NCBI RefSeq assembly: GCF_013337045.2
Contig: NZ_CP118259.1
Span: 3,481,001 to 3,545,000 of the forward strand
DNA: 64,000 nt
DNA from: Agrobacterium vitis
GTDB taxonomy: Bacteria; Pseudomonadota; Alphaproteobacteria; Rhizobiales; Rhizobiaceae
Reading direction: 5' to 3'
The notes under the pieces are model-generated. The model saw only the letters and a list, made by a program, of their open reading frames with translations. It was not told the DNA's origin and searched no databases. Position numbers and translations under genes: made by a program. Below, one piece after another: positions 40,645 to 50,800 of this stretch. Position 1 is the stretch's first letter. Each line of letters begins with the position of its first letter.

Positions 40645-40920
40645 ATGACTTCCTTCACCAGAGACCTGTTGATCGTCAACAAGCGCGGCCTTCATGCCCG
40701 GGCGTCAGCCAAATTCGTCCAGACGGTGCAGGGCTTTAATGCCGAAGTAACCGTCAGTAAGGATGGAACCACCGTTGGCGGCACCTCGATCATGGGGCTG
40801 ATGATGTTGGCGGCGAGCCCCGGCTGTACGATTACCGTCGTTACCTCAGGCGAGGAGGCTGAAAAGGCAATCGACACGCTGGATGCGCTGGTGCGCGACA
40901 AGTTTGGCGAGGAAATGTAA
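40645..40920 (+). CDS. ptsH: HPr phosphocarrier protein
   Basis: 91 residues. His17 in NKRGLHARASAKFVQ accepts phosphate from enzyme I, and Ser48 in GGTSIMGLMMLAASPG is the HprK target. Both sites are intact, so both modes of phosphorylation are possible. Enzyme I is not in the window. Order chvG-hprK-EIIA-HPr is conserved in rhizobia. Confidence 0.95.
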   Translation: MTSFTRDLLIVNKRGLHARASAKFVQTVQGFNAEVTVSKDGTTVGGTSIMGLMMLAASPGCTITVVTSGEEAEKAIDTLDALVRDKFGEEM

Positions 40921-40931
40921 ACCAAGATCGA

Positions 40932-40959
40932 ACATAAAGATATAAAGACCTCTTTATGT
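40932..40959. promoter_or_regulatory. Palindromic operator candidate upstream of ahcY
   Basis: ACATAAAGA (40932-40940) and TCTTTATGT (40951-40959) form a perfect 9-bp inverted repeat with a 10-bp spacer; ATAAAGA is repeated once inside. The site is about 135 bp before the ahcY start. ArsR-type SahR regulators control ahcY in many proteobacteria, which makes SahR a candidate, but I cannot confirm its binding motif here. Confidence 0.45.
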
Positions 40960-41093
40960 GATTATTGCCTTCCCCGACGTTCCCTGATACACGGATGACA
41001 CTGGCCTGCCGCAGAATGGCGGGCGGCGCATAGGCCTGGCCATCTTTTCGGATGGGCGCTGGCCTTGCGTTTCAACCCGGTCTGGAGAACGCC

Positions 41094-42494
41094 ATGAGCA
41101 CTGTACAGGATTACATCGTCGCCGATATCGGCCTTGCGGATTACGGTCGCAAGGAACTGGATATTGCCGAAACCGAAATGCCGGGCCTGATGTCCTGCCG
41201 CTCGGAGCTTGGTGAAACCAAGCCGCTGAAGGGCGCGCGCATCAGCGGTTCGCTGCACATGACCATTCAGACGGCTGTGCTGATCGAGACTTTGACGGCG
41301 CTGGGCGCCGAAGTGCGCTGGGCCTCCTGCAACATCTTTTCCACCCAGGACCATGCCGCCGCCGCAATTGCGGCAACCGGCGTGCCGGTTTTTGCCGTCA
41401 AGGGTGAAAGCCTGACGGAATATTGGGATTATACCGACCGGATCTTCCAATGGACCGATGGTGGCCAGTCGAACATGATCCTCGACGATGGCGGCGACGC
41501 CACCATGTATATCCTGCTCGGTGCGCGCGCCGAAGCCGGTGAAAACGTGCTGGTCAACCCTTCGTCCGAAGAAGAAGAAATTCTGTTCGCGCAGATAAAG
41601 AAGCGCATGGCAGCCACACCGGGCTTCTTCACAAAACAGCGTGACGCCATCAAGGGTGTGACGGAAGAAACCACCACAGGCGTCAACCGTCTCTACCAGC
41701 TCAGCCAGAAGGGCCTGCTGCCGTTCCCGGCGATCAACGTCAACGATTCCGTCACCAAGTCGAAGTTCGACAACAAATATGGCTGCAAGGAATCGCTGGT
41801 TGACGGTATCCGCCGCGCCACCGACGTGATGATGGCTGGCAAGGTTGCCGTGGTCTGCGGCTATGGCGACGTGGGCAAGGGCTGCGCTGCATCGCTGATC
41901 GGCGCTGGTGCCCGCGTCAAGGTGACGGAGGTCGACCCGATCTGCGCTTTGCAGGCCGCTATGGACGGATTTGAAGTGGTGCGGCTTGAAGATGTCGTCA
42001 AGACGGCGGATATCTTCATCACCACCACCGGCAACAAGGACGTGATCCGCATCGAGCATATGCGCGAGATGAAGGACATGGCCATTGTCGGCAATATCGG
42101 CCATTTCGACAATGAAATTCAGGTTGTTGCGCTGAAGAACCTGAAATGGGTGAATATCAAGCCGCAGGTCGATATGATCGAGTTTCCGGCGGGCAATCGG
42201 ATGATCCTGCTGTCGGAAGGCCGGTTGCTCAACCTCGGCAATGCCACGGGCCATCCGTCCTTCGTAATGAGCGCGTCGTTCACCAACCAGGTTCTCGCCC
42301 AGATCGAGCTTTTCACCAAGCCCGACGCCTACAAGAACCAGGTTTACGTTCTGCCGAAACATCTCGATGAAAAGGTCGCGCGCCTGCATCTGGAAAAGCT
42401 CGGCGTCAGATTGACTGAACTTTCTGACGAACAGGCCTCCTATATTGGTGTCACGCCATCAGGCCCGTTCAAGGCCGACCACTACAGATACTAA
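41094..42494 (+). CDS. ahcY: Adenosylhomocysteinase
   Basis: 466 residues. NAD-dependent hydrolysis of S-adenosylhomocysteine to adenosine and homocysteine, removing the product inhibitor of methyltransferases. The NAD loop is [39 protein letters not shown] and [15 protein letters not shown] are substrate blocks, and KPDHYRY-like C-terminal KADHYRY completes the family. The ATG at 41094 has GGAG nine bases upstream. Own terminator follows. Confidence 0.97.
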   Translation: MSTVQDYIVADIGLADYGRKELDIAETEMPGLMSCRSELGETKPLKGARISGSLHMTIQTAVLIETLTALGAEVRWASCNIFSTQDHAAAAIAATGVPVFAVKGESLTEYWDYTDRIFQWTDGGQSNMILDDGGDATMYILLGARAEAGENVLVNPSSEEEEILFAQIKKRMAATPGFFTKQRDAIKGVTEETTTGVNRLYQLSQKGLLPFPAINVNDSVTKSKFDNKYGCKESLVDGIRRATDVMMAGKVAVVCGYGDVGKGCAASLIGAGARVKVTEVDPICALQAAMDGFEVVRLEDVVKTADIFITTTGNKDVIRIEHMREMKDMAIVGNIGHFDNEIQVVALKNLKWVNIKPQVDMIEFPAGNRMILLSEGRLLNLGNATGHPSFVMSASFTNQVLAQIELFTKPDAYKNQVYVLPKHLDEKVARLHLEKLGVRLTELSDEQASYIGVTPSGPFKADHYRY

Positions 42495-42520
42495 TCCGTA
42501 GCCAGATATACACAAGATAT

Positions 42521-42561
42521 AGAAATCGCGGCCTTGACAAAGGCCGCGATTTCTTTTTTTC
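42521..42561 (+). terminator. Intrinsic terminator after ahcY
   Basis: A 15-bp stem, AGAAATCGCGGCCTT pairing with AAGGCCGCGATTTCT around GACA, followed by a run of T. Confidence 0.9.
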
Positions 42562-42801
42562 TTTGCCCCTTTTTTCAAAATCTTATCCACAGTATTGTTT
42601 TAAAACTTGATTCGTGTGCCTCGCAGGTGCGCAGGCAGTGTTTGGTGACCGGATGTTTTTTCCGGTTCTGCTGCCTATGTCCCCGTGAAGCAAAAAGCCG
42701 TTTGCATGACGTCACCCTCGGGTGATGCATTTGGCCTGTGCACACGCGAAATGGGGATGTCTTGTCGGAATTGCGGCACAGTGGACGGAGACAGACCGGA
42801 A

Positions 42802-45438
42802 ATGACGGTTCAAAAGAAATACCCGTTCCTACGGGGAAGGACGGGCGGCCTACGGAGGCGGACGGATAAAACCATGCGCGCCGGATCTGCGTCCTTTAGG
42901 GATACAGTGACTGGTGTTAACGCCGCCAGCGGCATCGCTGGACGTGGTTTTCTGCGTCTATCGCGCTGGTGGCTGCATGGCAGCACAGTGCTGGCCGGCG
43001 GGCTTGCCTGCCAGGCGGCTCTGGCGCAGACCCTCACCCAAACCATTGCAGTGCCGCAGCTGAATGCGGGCGGCATCGGCACGTTTTCATCTACTGAAAT
43101 GATTGGCCTTTCCCTGGTGATCGGCGCGATTTCCGCGACGCTTCTCTCGACCCTCTGGCTGGTGCGCCAGCGCAACAGCATCGAGGCGGACAGCCGGGAG
43201 ATACGCTCGGCCCTGTCGGATGCCAACCAGCGGATTTCCCGTTATCAGGCGCTGATTGCCGACAAGAACCGCCGCATCGTCATCTGGGACGGTGGTGAAA
43301 CCAAGCCGGAACAGCTGGGCCAATTGCCCGTGGAGACCGGCGCACCCCAGACCGAAGGCGATTTCCTGGCCTTTGGCCGCTGGATGAAGCCCGGTTCGGC
43401 CGCCGACCTGGACAATGCCATTGAGAAACTGCGCTTCAACGCCCAGAGCTTCGACTTGATCGTCGAGACTTATCGCGACGAGGTGCTGGAAGTGCAGGGC
43501 CGTGTTTCCGGGGGGCGGGCTTTTGCCCGTTTCGTGGCGCTCAACAACCTGCGCGCCGAACTGGCCGAACTGAAGATCGAAAAGACCCGGCTCTCCACCG
43601 CCATCGAAACCTTCGAAAGCCTGCTGGAATCCGTCGAACAACCCGTCTGGCAGCGCGATTCCGAGGGTCGTCTTGTCTGGGTCAATCAGGCCTATAGCGA
43701 TGCCGTTGAAGCGCTGACCCCTGATCAGGCCATACAGGAAGGCCGTGAAATCCTCAACACCATTACCCGGGAAAAGATCCGCGCGACGTTGACGCCGGTT
43801 TCGCCCTACCATGATACGGTTTCCACCGTTGTGCATGGCAACCGCACTTTCTTTTCCGTGGTTGATACCAAGACGCCGAAGGGCTCTTGCGGCATGGCCA
43901 TTGACGTCTCGCGCGAAGAAGCCCTGCGCGAGGAGTTGAGCCGTACCCTGAAAAGCCATGCCGAAACATTGGATCATCTGGCAACGCCGGTGGCGATTTT
44001 CGACGGCGAGCGGCGGCTGCAATTCTACAATCAGGCTTTCCAGCAGCTTTGGGATCTGGATCTGGCTTTCCTCGAATCCCGCCCCGATCATGCCGAATTG
44101 CTGGACCGGCTGCGCAGCGCAGGCAAGCTGCCGGAACAGTTGAGCTGGAAGGCATGGAAGGAAAATACCCTTTCCGTCTACCGCTCCATCGATACCCAGA
44201 CCGTGCTCTGGCATCTGCCCAACGGCCAGACCCTGCGCGTCATCGCCTCTGCCCATCCGCAGGGCGGCGCCACCTGGGTGTTTGAGAACCTCACCGAACA
44301 GGTGGATCTCGAAACCCGCTATAATACACTGGTCCGGGTTCAGGGTGAAACCATCGATCATCTGTCCGAAGGCGTGGCTGTCTTTGGTCCCGATGGCCGA
44401 ATCCGGCTGTCCAATCCGGCCTTCCGGGCGCTCTGGGGCATTACCGAGACGCAAGCCGCACCTGGCACCCATATCCGCGCCATTGAAGAGGCCTGTGCTC
44501 TTTCCTATGAGAAGCCGGATGGCTGGCGCGCCTTCGGCAAGATGATCACCAGTTTCGAGGACGAGCGGCCGTCTAGCCAGGGCACGATTGAGCTGATGTC
44601 CGGTCTGGTGCTGGATTACGCAGTGATCCCGCTGCCAAACGCCCAGACGATGCTGACCTTCGTCAACATTACCGACAGCGTTCGGGCCGAACGGGCGCTG
44701 CTTGAAAAGAACGAAGCCCTGCGCAAGGCTGACGAGTTGAAGAACGATTTCGTCCAGCATATTTCCTATGAGCTGCGCTCGCCGCTCACGAATATTATCG
44801 GCTTTACCGACTTGTTGAAATCGTCGGCCATTGGTCCGCTCAATGAACGGCAGGGGGAATATGTCGATCATATCTCCACCTCGTCTGCGGTGCTGCTGAC
44901 CATCGTCAACGACATTCTCGATCTTGCCACAGTCGATGCCGGTATCATGCGGCTGACCTATTCGGATATCGATCTTACCGACCTTCTGGACGATGTGTCG
45001 ATGCAGATGACCGACCGGTTGCAGGAAGGCGGCGTGACGCTGGAAATCCTTGCGCCTTCACATCTGGGCGACATTGTCGCCGACCAGCAACGGCTGAAGC
45101 AGATCCTGATCAAGATCATCACCAATGCGGTGAATTTCTCGCCCGAAGGCGCCAAGGTCGTGCTGAAATGCTGGCGCGAAGATGCGGACTTCGTATTTTC
45201 GGTTTCCGATACCGGATGCGGCATTCCCGAGGACATGTTGCCATCGGTGTTCAAGCGCTTTTCCTCAAATGCCAAGGGCGGCAAGCGCACCGGGGCTGGC
45301 CTTGGCCTGTCGATTGTCGAAAGCTTCGTGCATTTGCATAACGGCAGCGTCTCGATCAACAGTGTTCCGAACCAAGGCACCACGGTTCTTTGCCGAATTC
45401 CGTCCGGTGTGCTTGTCCATTCCGTCGCCGCAGAATGA
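42802..45438 (+). CDS. divL: DivL-type cell-cycle sensor kinase with Tyr at the phospho-acceptor site
   Basis: 878 residues from the ATG at 42802; the N-terminus is uncertain (42685 to 42874 possible). Two hydrophobic segments near the N-terminus (WLHGSTVLAGGLACQAALAQ and MIGLSLVIGAISATLLSTLW) are followed by a coiled region, several PAS domains (ESVEQPVWQRDSEGRLVWVN, LATPVAIFDGERRLQFYNQA, LSEGVAVFGPDGRIRLSNPA) and DHp and ATPase domains. The H-box reads HISYELRSPLTNIIGF: Tyr656 replaces the histidine, the hallmark of DivL. The ATPase boxes SDTGCGIPEDM and GAGLGLSIVESFVHLHNG look intact. In Caulobacter DivL acts with CckA/DivK upstream of CtrA. Overlaps the next gene by 4 bp. Confidence 0.88.
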   Translation: MTVQKKYPFLRGRTGGLRRRTDKTMRAGSASFRDTVTGVNAASGIAGRGFLRLSRWWLHGSTVLAGGLACQAALAQTLTQTIAVPQLNAGGIGTFSSTEMIGLSLVIGAISATLLSTLWLVRQRNSIEADSREIRSALSDANQRISRYQALIADKNRRIVIWDGGETKPEQLGQLPVETGAPQTEGDFLAFGRWMKPGSAADLDNAIEKLRFNAQSFDLIVETYRDEVLEVQGRVSGGRAFARFVALNNLRAELAELKIEKTRLSTAIETFESLLESVEQPVWQRDSEGRLVWVNQAYSDAVEALTPDQAIQEGREILNTITREKIRATLTPVSPYHDTVSTVVHGNRTFFSVVDTKTPKGSCGMAIDVSREEALREELSRTLKSHAETLDHLATPVAIFDGERRLQFYNQAFQQLWDLDLAFLESRPDHAELLDRLRSAGKLPEQLSWKAWKENTLSVYRSIDTQTVLWHLPNGQTLRVIASAHPQGGATWVFENLTEQVDLETRYNTLVRVQGETIDHLSEGVAVFGPDGRIRLSNPAFRALWGITETQAAPGTHIRAIEEACALSYEKPDGWRAFGKMITSFEDERPSSQGTIELMSGLVLDYAVIPLPNAQTMLTFVNITDSVRAERALLEKNEALRKADELKNDFVQHISYELRSPLTNIIGFTDLLKSSAIGPLNERQGEYVDHISTSSAVLLTIVNDILDLATVDAGIMRLTYSDIDLTDLLDDVSMQMTDRLQEGGVTLEILAPSHLGDIVADQQRLKQILIKIITNAVNFSPEGAKVVLKCWREDADFVFSVSDTGCGIPEDMLPSVFKRFSSNAKGGKRTGAGLGLSIVESFVHLHNGSVSINSVPNQGTTVLCRIPSGVLVHSVAAE

Positions 45439-46958
45439 TCGCATCGACAACATCGCTCTCCCAGGCATCGCTTCATGTTTCGCTTGCCGATGAGGCGGCG
45501 ACGATCCAGCTCGGGGAAGATCTGGCGCTTGCCCTGAAGCCGGGGGACTGTCTTGCCCTGCATGGCGATCTCGGAGCGGGAAAGTCTACCCTTGCCCGGG
45601 CTTTGCTGCGGGCCTTGGCCGATGACGACGATATGGAAGTGCCAAGCCCAACTTTTACGCTGGTCCAAAGCTACGAATTGCGCATTCCCGCCGCTCATTT
45701 CGATCTCTACCGGTTGGGCGATGCCTCCGAGCTTGATGAACTGGGCTTCGATGAGGCGCTGGATACCGGCATTTGCCTCGTCGAATGGCCAGAACGGGCC
45801 GAAGACCGGCTGCCGAAGGCGACAATTAGCCTGCATTACGGTTTCCCCCCGGATGGCGGACGTGAACTGACCATTACCGGGCCTGAAGACAGGCTGAACC
45901 GAATCCGGCGCGTGCTCGCTATCCGCACCTTCCTCGATACCAATGGCATGGCAGGTGCAAGACGCCGCTTCCTGACTGGTGATGCGGACTACCGCGCCTA
46001 TGAAACGGCAAGGGTTGACGGTCAACCGCAGCGCATCGTGATGGACAGCCCCAAACGGCCAGCCACACCGATCATCCGCCACGGCAAGACCTACCCGGAA
46101 CTCGTGCATTTGGCAGAAGACCATCGGGCTTTTGTGGCTATCGATCAACTATTGAAGGATGCGGGGCTTGCCGTCCCGGAGATTTATGCCAGTGACCCCG
46201 ATGGCATTTTGCTGATCGAAGATCTCGGTCAGGATGGCATTCTGGATGCGCAGGGTCAGCCGGTCGCTGAACGTTACATGGAAGCCGTTGCAGCGCTTGC
46301 TTTCCTGCATGGGCAGAATGTTTCACGTGAAATTCCCGTCTCGCCGGACCATATCCATCGCATTCCGGATTTCGACGCGGCGGCCATGGGGTTCGAGACG
46401 GAATTGCTGCTCGATTGGTACATGCCCTTCACGCTCTCACGGCAACCCAGTGACGAGGAGCGGCAGGCCTATCTCGCTCTCTGGTCAGGCATGTTTGGCC
46501 AGATCCATGACCGCAACAGTCTGGTGCTGCGTGATGTCCATTCCCCCAATCTCCTGTGGCAGGAAGAGAAGCAGGGTATCGCCCGGGTCGGCCTGATCGA
46601 TTTCCAGGATGCGATGATCGGCCCGGCTGCCTATGACGTCGCCTCGCTGGTTCAGGATGCGCGTGTCACCATCGAACCGGAGCTGCAAAAGCGGCTGCTT
46701 GCGCATTATCTGGCGCTATGTCGTGCCGAAGCCGGATTTGATGAAAGCGCCTTTCAACGGGATTTCGCTATCATGGCCGCCCAGCGCAATTGCAAGCTGG
46801 TCGGGCTTTGGGTGCGGCTGATGAAACGCGATGGCAAGCCTGGCTATATGCAGCATATGCCCCGGACGCTCGCCTATCTCGGCGGCGTGCTGGAGCATGA
46901 GGCGCTCACGCCTTTGAAAGACTGGCTTTTGACACACGGCCTGTTGCCGCGAGCTTGA
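45435..46958 (+). CDS. Fusion of TsaE (tRNA t6A ATPase) and AmgK-like sugar kinase
   Basis: 507 residues. Residues about 1-155 are TsaE, with the P-loop LHGDLGAGKSTLARALL (44-51) and PSPTFTLVQSYE; TsaE assists tRNA threonylcarbamoyladenosine synthesis. Residues about 170-507 are an aminoglycoside-phosphotransferase fold with VLRDVHSPNLLW (catalytic Asp) and VGLIDFQDAMIGPAAYDVASL (metal Asp). This half resembles AmgK, the anomeric MurNAc/GlcNAc kinase; the MurU-like gene next door supports it. ATG overlaps the divL stop. A parS-like site lies inside at 46319. Confidence 0.85.
   Translation: MIASTTSLSQASLHVSLADEAATIQLGEDLALALKPGDCLALHGDLGAGKSTLARALLRALADDDDMEVPSPTFTLVQSYELRIPAAHFDLYRLGDASELDELGFDEALDTGICLVEWPERAEDRLPKATISLHYGFPPDGGRELTITGPEDRLNRIRRVLAIRTFLDTNGMAGARRRFLTGDADYRAYETARVDGQPQRIVMDSPKRPATPIIRHGKTYPELVHLAEDHRAFVAIDQLLKDAGLAVPEIYASDPDGILLIEDLGQDGILDAQGQPVAERYMEAVAALAFLHGQNVSREIPVSPDHIHRIPDFDAAAMGFETELLLDWYMPFTLSRQPSDEERQAYLALWSGMFGQIHDRNSLVLRDVHSPNLLWQEEKQGIARVGLIDFQDAMIGPAAYDVASLVQDARVTIEPELQKRLLAHYLALCRAEAGFDESAFQRDFAIMAAQRNCKLVGLWVRLMKRDGKPGYMQHMPRTLAYLGGVLEHEALTPLKDWLLTHGLLPRA
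46319..46334. promoter_or_regulatory. parS: parS-like palindrome inside the TsaE-AmgK gene
   Basis: TGTTTCACGTGAAATT matches TGTTTCACGTGAAACA in 14 of 16 bases; the whole left arm and centre are perfect. It is read as Asn-Val-Ser-Arg-Glu-Ile, about 44 kb from the predicted origin. Confidence 0.45.
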
Positions 46959-47092
46959 ACCTTCATCCCCTAGAATAGTGGTTCTGGTCCTTCGACAGTG
47001 GTTCTCTGGCGGGATTTGCGATAGAGCGTGTCTCGTAAAGATGATGCGTCACACGTGAGCGATGCCGCAGGTCGCCGACAGATACGAGAGCC

Positions 47093-47824
47093 ATGAAGAT
47101 TTCCCAAGCCATGGTGCTGGCCGCAGGGCTCGGCACAAGAATGCGTCCCATCACCGATACCCTGCCAAAGCCCCTGGTGCGGGTGGCGGGCGAGACGCTG
47201 GTGGATTATGCGCTGGATCATTTGCAGCAGGCGGGCGTAGAAACCGCTGTGGTCAATATCCATCATTTTCCAGAGCAGATGCTGGCGCATCTGGCCGGGC
47301 GCAATCAGCCCCGCATCGTGATTTCCGATGAGCGCGATGGCCTGATGAACAATGGTGGCGGCCTGGCCAGAGGCATCAGGCATCTGGCTCCCGGTCCCCT
47401 GCTGGTGATGAATGCCGACCTGTTCTGGATCGGTGAGCCGAAGGGTCAACCCACCAATCTGCAAAGACTGGGCGAAGCCTTTGACCCAGCGCAGATGGAC
47501 ATGCTGATGCTCTGCGTCAGGCTGGAGCAGACCACTGGCCATAATGGCAAAAACGATTTCAATCTCGGTGCCGATGGCCGGTTGACTCGCTACCAGCCCG
47601 GCGATCCGAATCCGGTGGTTTATGCCGGGGCCTTGGCCATGGAGCATTCCCTGCTGGACGATGCGCCTGACGATGCCTTCAATCTCAACATCTATTTCGA
47701 CCGGGCCATTGCCAAAGGCCGACTGTTCGGCCTGATGCTGGAAGGCCAATGGCTGACGGTCGGTACGCCGGAGGCGATTGAAGAGGCGGAAACGGTGCTG
47801 GCCCGCCACCGACAGGACGCTTGA
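47093..47824 (+). CDS. murU: MurU-like nucleotidyltransferase
   Basis: 243 residues. Sugar-1-phosphate nucleotidyltransferase fold: LAAGLGTRMRPIT at residues 9-21, DTLPKPLVRV with the substrate Lys, and LLVMNADLFWIG with the metal-binding Asp. MurU makes UDP-MurNAc from MurNAc-alpha-1-P and UTP. With the AmgK-like kinase upstream it forms the recycling bypass that avoids de novo MurNAc synthesis. The name rests on the pairing; other sugar substrates cannot be excluded. Starts 134 bp after the fusion gene and ends 4 bp before addB. Confidence 0.82.
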   Translation: MKISQAMVLAAGLGTRMRPITDTLPKPLVRVAGETLVDYALDHLQQAGVETAVVNIHHFPEQMLAHLAGRNQPRIVISDERDGLMNNGGGLARGIRHLAPGPLLVMNADLFWIGEPKGQPTNLQRLGEAFDPAQMDMLMLCVRLEQTTGHNGKNDFNLGADGRLTRYQPGDPNPVVYAGALAMEHSLLDDAPDDAFNLNIYFDRAIAKGRLFGLMLEGQWLTVGTPEAIEEAETVLARHRQDA

Positions 47825-47828
47825 GCTG

Positions 47829-50800
47829 ATGTCCAGCCTGCAAGCCCGCATCTTCACCATTCCCCCGGATCGGCCTTTCCTGCGGCTGATTGCCGAGACG
47901 CTGTGCGATGGGCGTCTCGCCCCCGGCTTTCGCTATGATCCAGCCGATCCCCTGTCCCTGTCCAAGGTCACAATCCTGGTGCCGACCCGACGTGCGGTGC
48001 GCGTGCTGCGCGCCCAGTTCGTCGAGGTGCTGGGTGGCCAATCCGCCATTCTGCCGATGATCAAGCCTCTGGGCGAAGCCGAGGACGATGCCAGTTATTT
48101 CGACGCCGAGACCCCGGCGCTGCTGGCGTTGAACCCACCGATCAGCACTACGGTGCGGCTCTTGGAACTGGCGCAGTTGATTCTTGCCTGGCGCAACAAG
48201 CTGCCGGATATCGTGCTGAGCATTCACACCGAAACCCCGCTTGTCGCCCCTGCCAGTCCGGCGGATGCCGTATGGTTGGCGCGGGCGCTGGTGGAGCTGA
48301 TCGATTCGGTGGAAACCGAAGAGCGTGATTGGGCCGATCTCGACAAGCTCGATGCCCGTGATTTTGCCTCCTGGTGGCAGCTAACGCTGGCTTTCCTCGG
48401 CATTGCCAGTGCCTATTGGCCAGCCCGGCTGGAAGAATTGAACCGCTCTTCGCCGGTTCTCCACCGCAACGCCTTGCTGCGCACTGAACGCGACCGTGTT
48501 GGTCAACTGTCCGATCCTCATCCGGTAATCGTTGCGGGCTCGACCGGCTCAATCCCTGCCGCGTCCGAGCTGATCGCGGCGGTGGCGCGCCTGCCCCAAG
48601 GGGTGATCGTGCTGCCGGGGTTGGACAAGGCCATGCCTGATGACCAGTGGCAAAGCGTTGGCGGGGAACAGCCTCCCGGCATGCCGCCGGAGCCGACTGC
48701 CCGCACCCATCCGCAATACGGTCTGCACCGGCTTTTGGGCCGTCTCGGCCTGACCCGTGACGACGTTAGCGTGCTGGAAGAGGCAGAACCCGAGCTTGCC
48801 GACCGCAGCGAAATTCTCTCCCGGGCGCTGTCGCCTGCCAAAGCGACCGACCAATGGACCGCCTGGCGGCAGGCATTCGGGGATAACAGGTTTCAGGCCG
48901 CCTTTGCCGATGTGGCGCTGATCGAGGCCGCAAACGAGCGGGAAGAGGCGATTGCTATTGCCATTGCCCTCAGGCTGGCCCTGGAGCGGCCCGGTGCCGA
49001 TGGCGGCGAAAGCCGCGCCGCGCTGATTACCCCTGATCGCAACCTTGCCCGCCGGGTCGCGTCAGAAATGGCCCGTTTTGGCATCGAGGCCGACGATTCG
49101 GCGGGTACTCCGTTTTCGGCGACGCCGCAGGGCACGTTGCTGGTGCTGGTGTTGGAAGCGGTGTTGCGGCCCGGCGATCCGGTTGCCATCGTCTCCTTAC
49201 TTAAGCACCCACTCGCCCGGTTCGGCTTGACCGATGATGGACATCGTGAAGCCGCTGACGCTTTGGAGGCCATTGCGCTGCGCGGCGGAACCGGTGCCAT
49301 CGATATTGCCGCGCTGGTACCGCTGTTCGATGAACAGGTGGTCGCCCAGTTCGATGACCGCCATCCGCCTGCCTGGCGGCGTTCTTTTACCGATCAGACC
49401 CGGCAGCAGGCACGGATACTGGCCGAGGCAATCGCAGAGGCGGTAGAGCCGCTTGCCGGCCATGTGGTCGCCAAGCCGGATGGTCACCATTTCACCACCC
49501 GTTTGTCTTTACGGGAATGGGCCGAGCGCACCGGTCAGGTGCTGGAGGCTGTGGCTCGCACCGATGAGGGTGATCTTGCCCCTCTCTGGGCCAATGAGGC
49601 CGGTGCCGTTTTGGCGCGGCTGCTCAGCGAAATCATGGAAACCGATGGCCAGTTGAGTGCCGATGGTCCGCAATGGATCGAGATTGTTGCAGCGCTGACC
49701 GCCAGCGAATCGGTCAAGCCGAAATCGCTACGCCACCCGCGTGTCTTCATTTTCGGTGCGCTGGAATCGCGTCTGCAAAACGTCGATACGATGATTCTCG
49801 GTGGGTTGAATGAAGGGTCCTGGCCCGGCACCACCACCAATAATCCATTTTTGTCGCGCAGCATGAAAACCGAAATGGGGCTGGAGCCGCCGGAACGGCA
49901 GATCGGCCAGCTTGCCCATGATTTTGAAATGGCCAATGGCACCCGCCACCTGATCTATTGCCGCGCCTTGCGACAGGGATCGGCCCCTACCGTTGCCTCG
50001 CGCTGGCTGCAAAGGCTGCTGGCGCTGGGTGGCAAGGATTTTGCTGAGGCCCTGAAAGCCAGAGGGGAGCGTTACCGGCATTTTGCTGACCTGCTCGATA
50101 AAGGCGCAGATCAAGCACCCGCCCAACGGCCACAGCCAAAGCCGCCTGCCGATCTGCATCCAAAAACCTATTCCTTCAGCGAGGTCGGGCGTCTCAGGCG
50201 CGATCCCTATTCGATCTATGCCCGCCGCATTCTGAAGCTCGATCCGGTCGAACCGTTCAACAGCGATCCTGGCGCCTCCGAACGCGGCACGCTCTACCAT
50301 GCGATTGTCGAGCAATTCGTGGCGCGCATGCCCGAAAAGCTAGGGCCTGACGCTGAACAGTTGATGAGCGAGATTGCCGACACGCTGTTTGCCGAGGAAA
50401 ATCTGCCTCCGCATATCCATGTTGTCTGGCGCAAGCGCTTCTCTGAGGTTGGCCTCGCCTTTATCGAGTGGCAGCGCCAGCGCGATCCGGCCAAGCTGGT
50501 AACGGAGGCCCGCGCCGGAGTGGAACTTGGCGAGATCGATATCCGGCTCACCGGTATTGCCGACCGGATCGATATCCGGGCCGGTCACGCCGATATCATC
50601 GATTACAAGACCGGCCTCAACCCCAGCGTTTCCCAGGCCCGTAGCCTGCTCGACCCGCAATTGGCCTTGGAAGCCGCAGCCCTGACGATGGGGGCTTTCA
50701 AGGATGTCGGAAGGCTGAATCCGGATAATTTGATTTATGTCCGGCTGCGGCCCGGCGGGCGCTTCAAGGCCGATCAGGTTAATAACGAGCTGACCGGCAA

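Noticed and set aside
40921..41093. SAH or SAM riboswitch in the ahcY leader
   Set aside because: No known riboswitch core could be recognised; only the palindrome at 40932-40959 stands out, which suits a protein operator better.
43087..44871. Long open frame (594 codons) antisense to divL, and similar ones antisense to ahcY (40962-42389), glcB (55017-56381) and phaZ (14689-15936)
   Set aside because: They lie fully inside well-supported genes, show no recognisable domain, and are expected in GC-rich DNA where the complementary frame rarely meets stops.
47052..47057. CACGTG upstream of murU as a parS core
   Set aside because: Both arms deviate (GCGTCA before, AGCG after); too far from the 16-mer to call.
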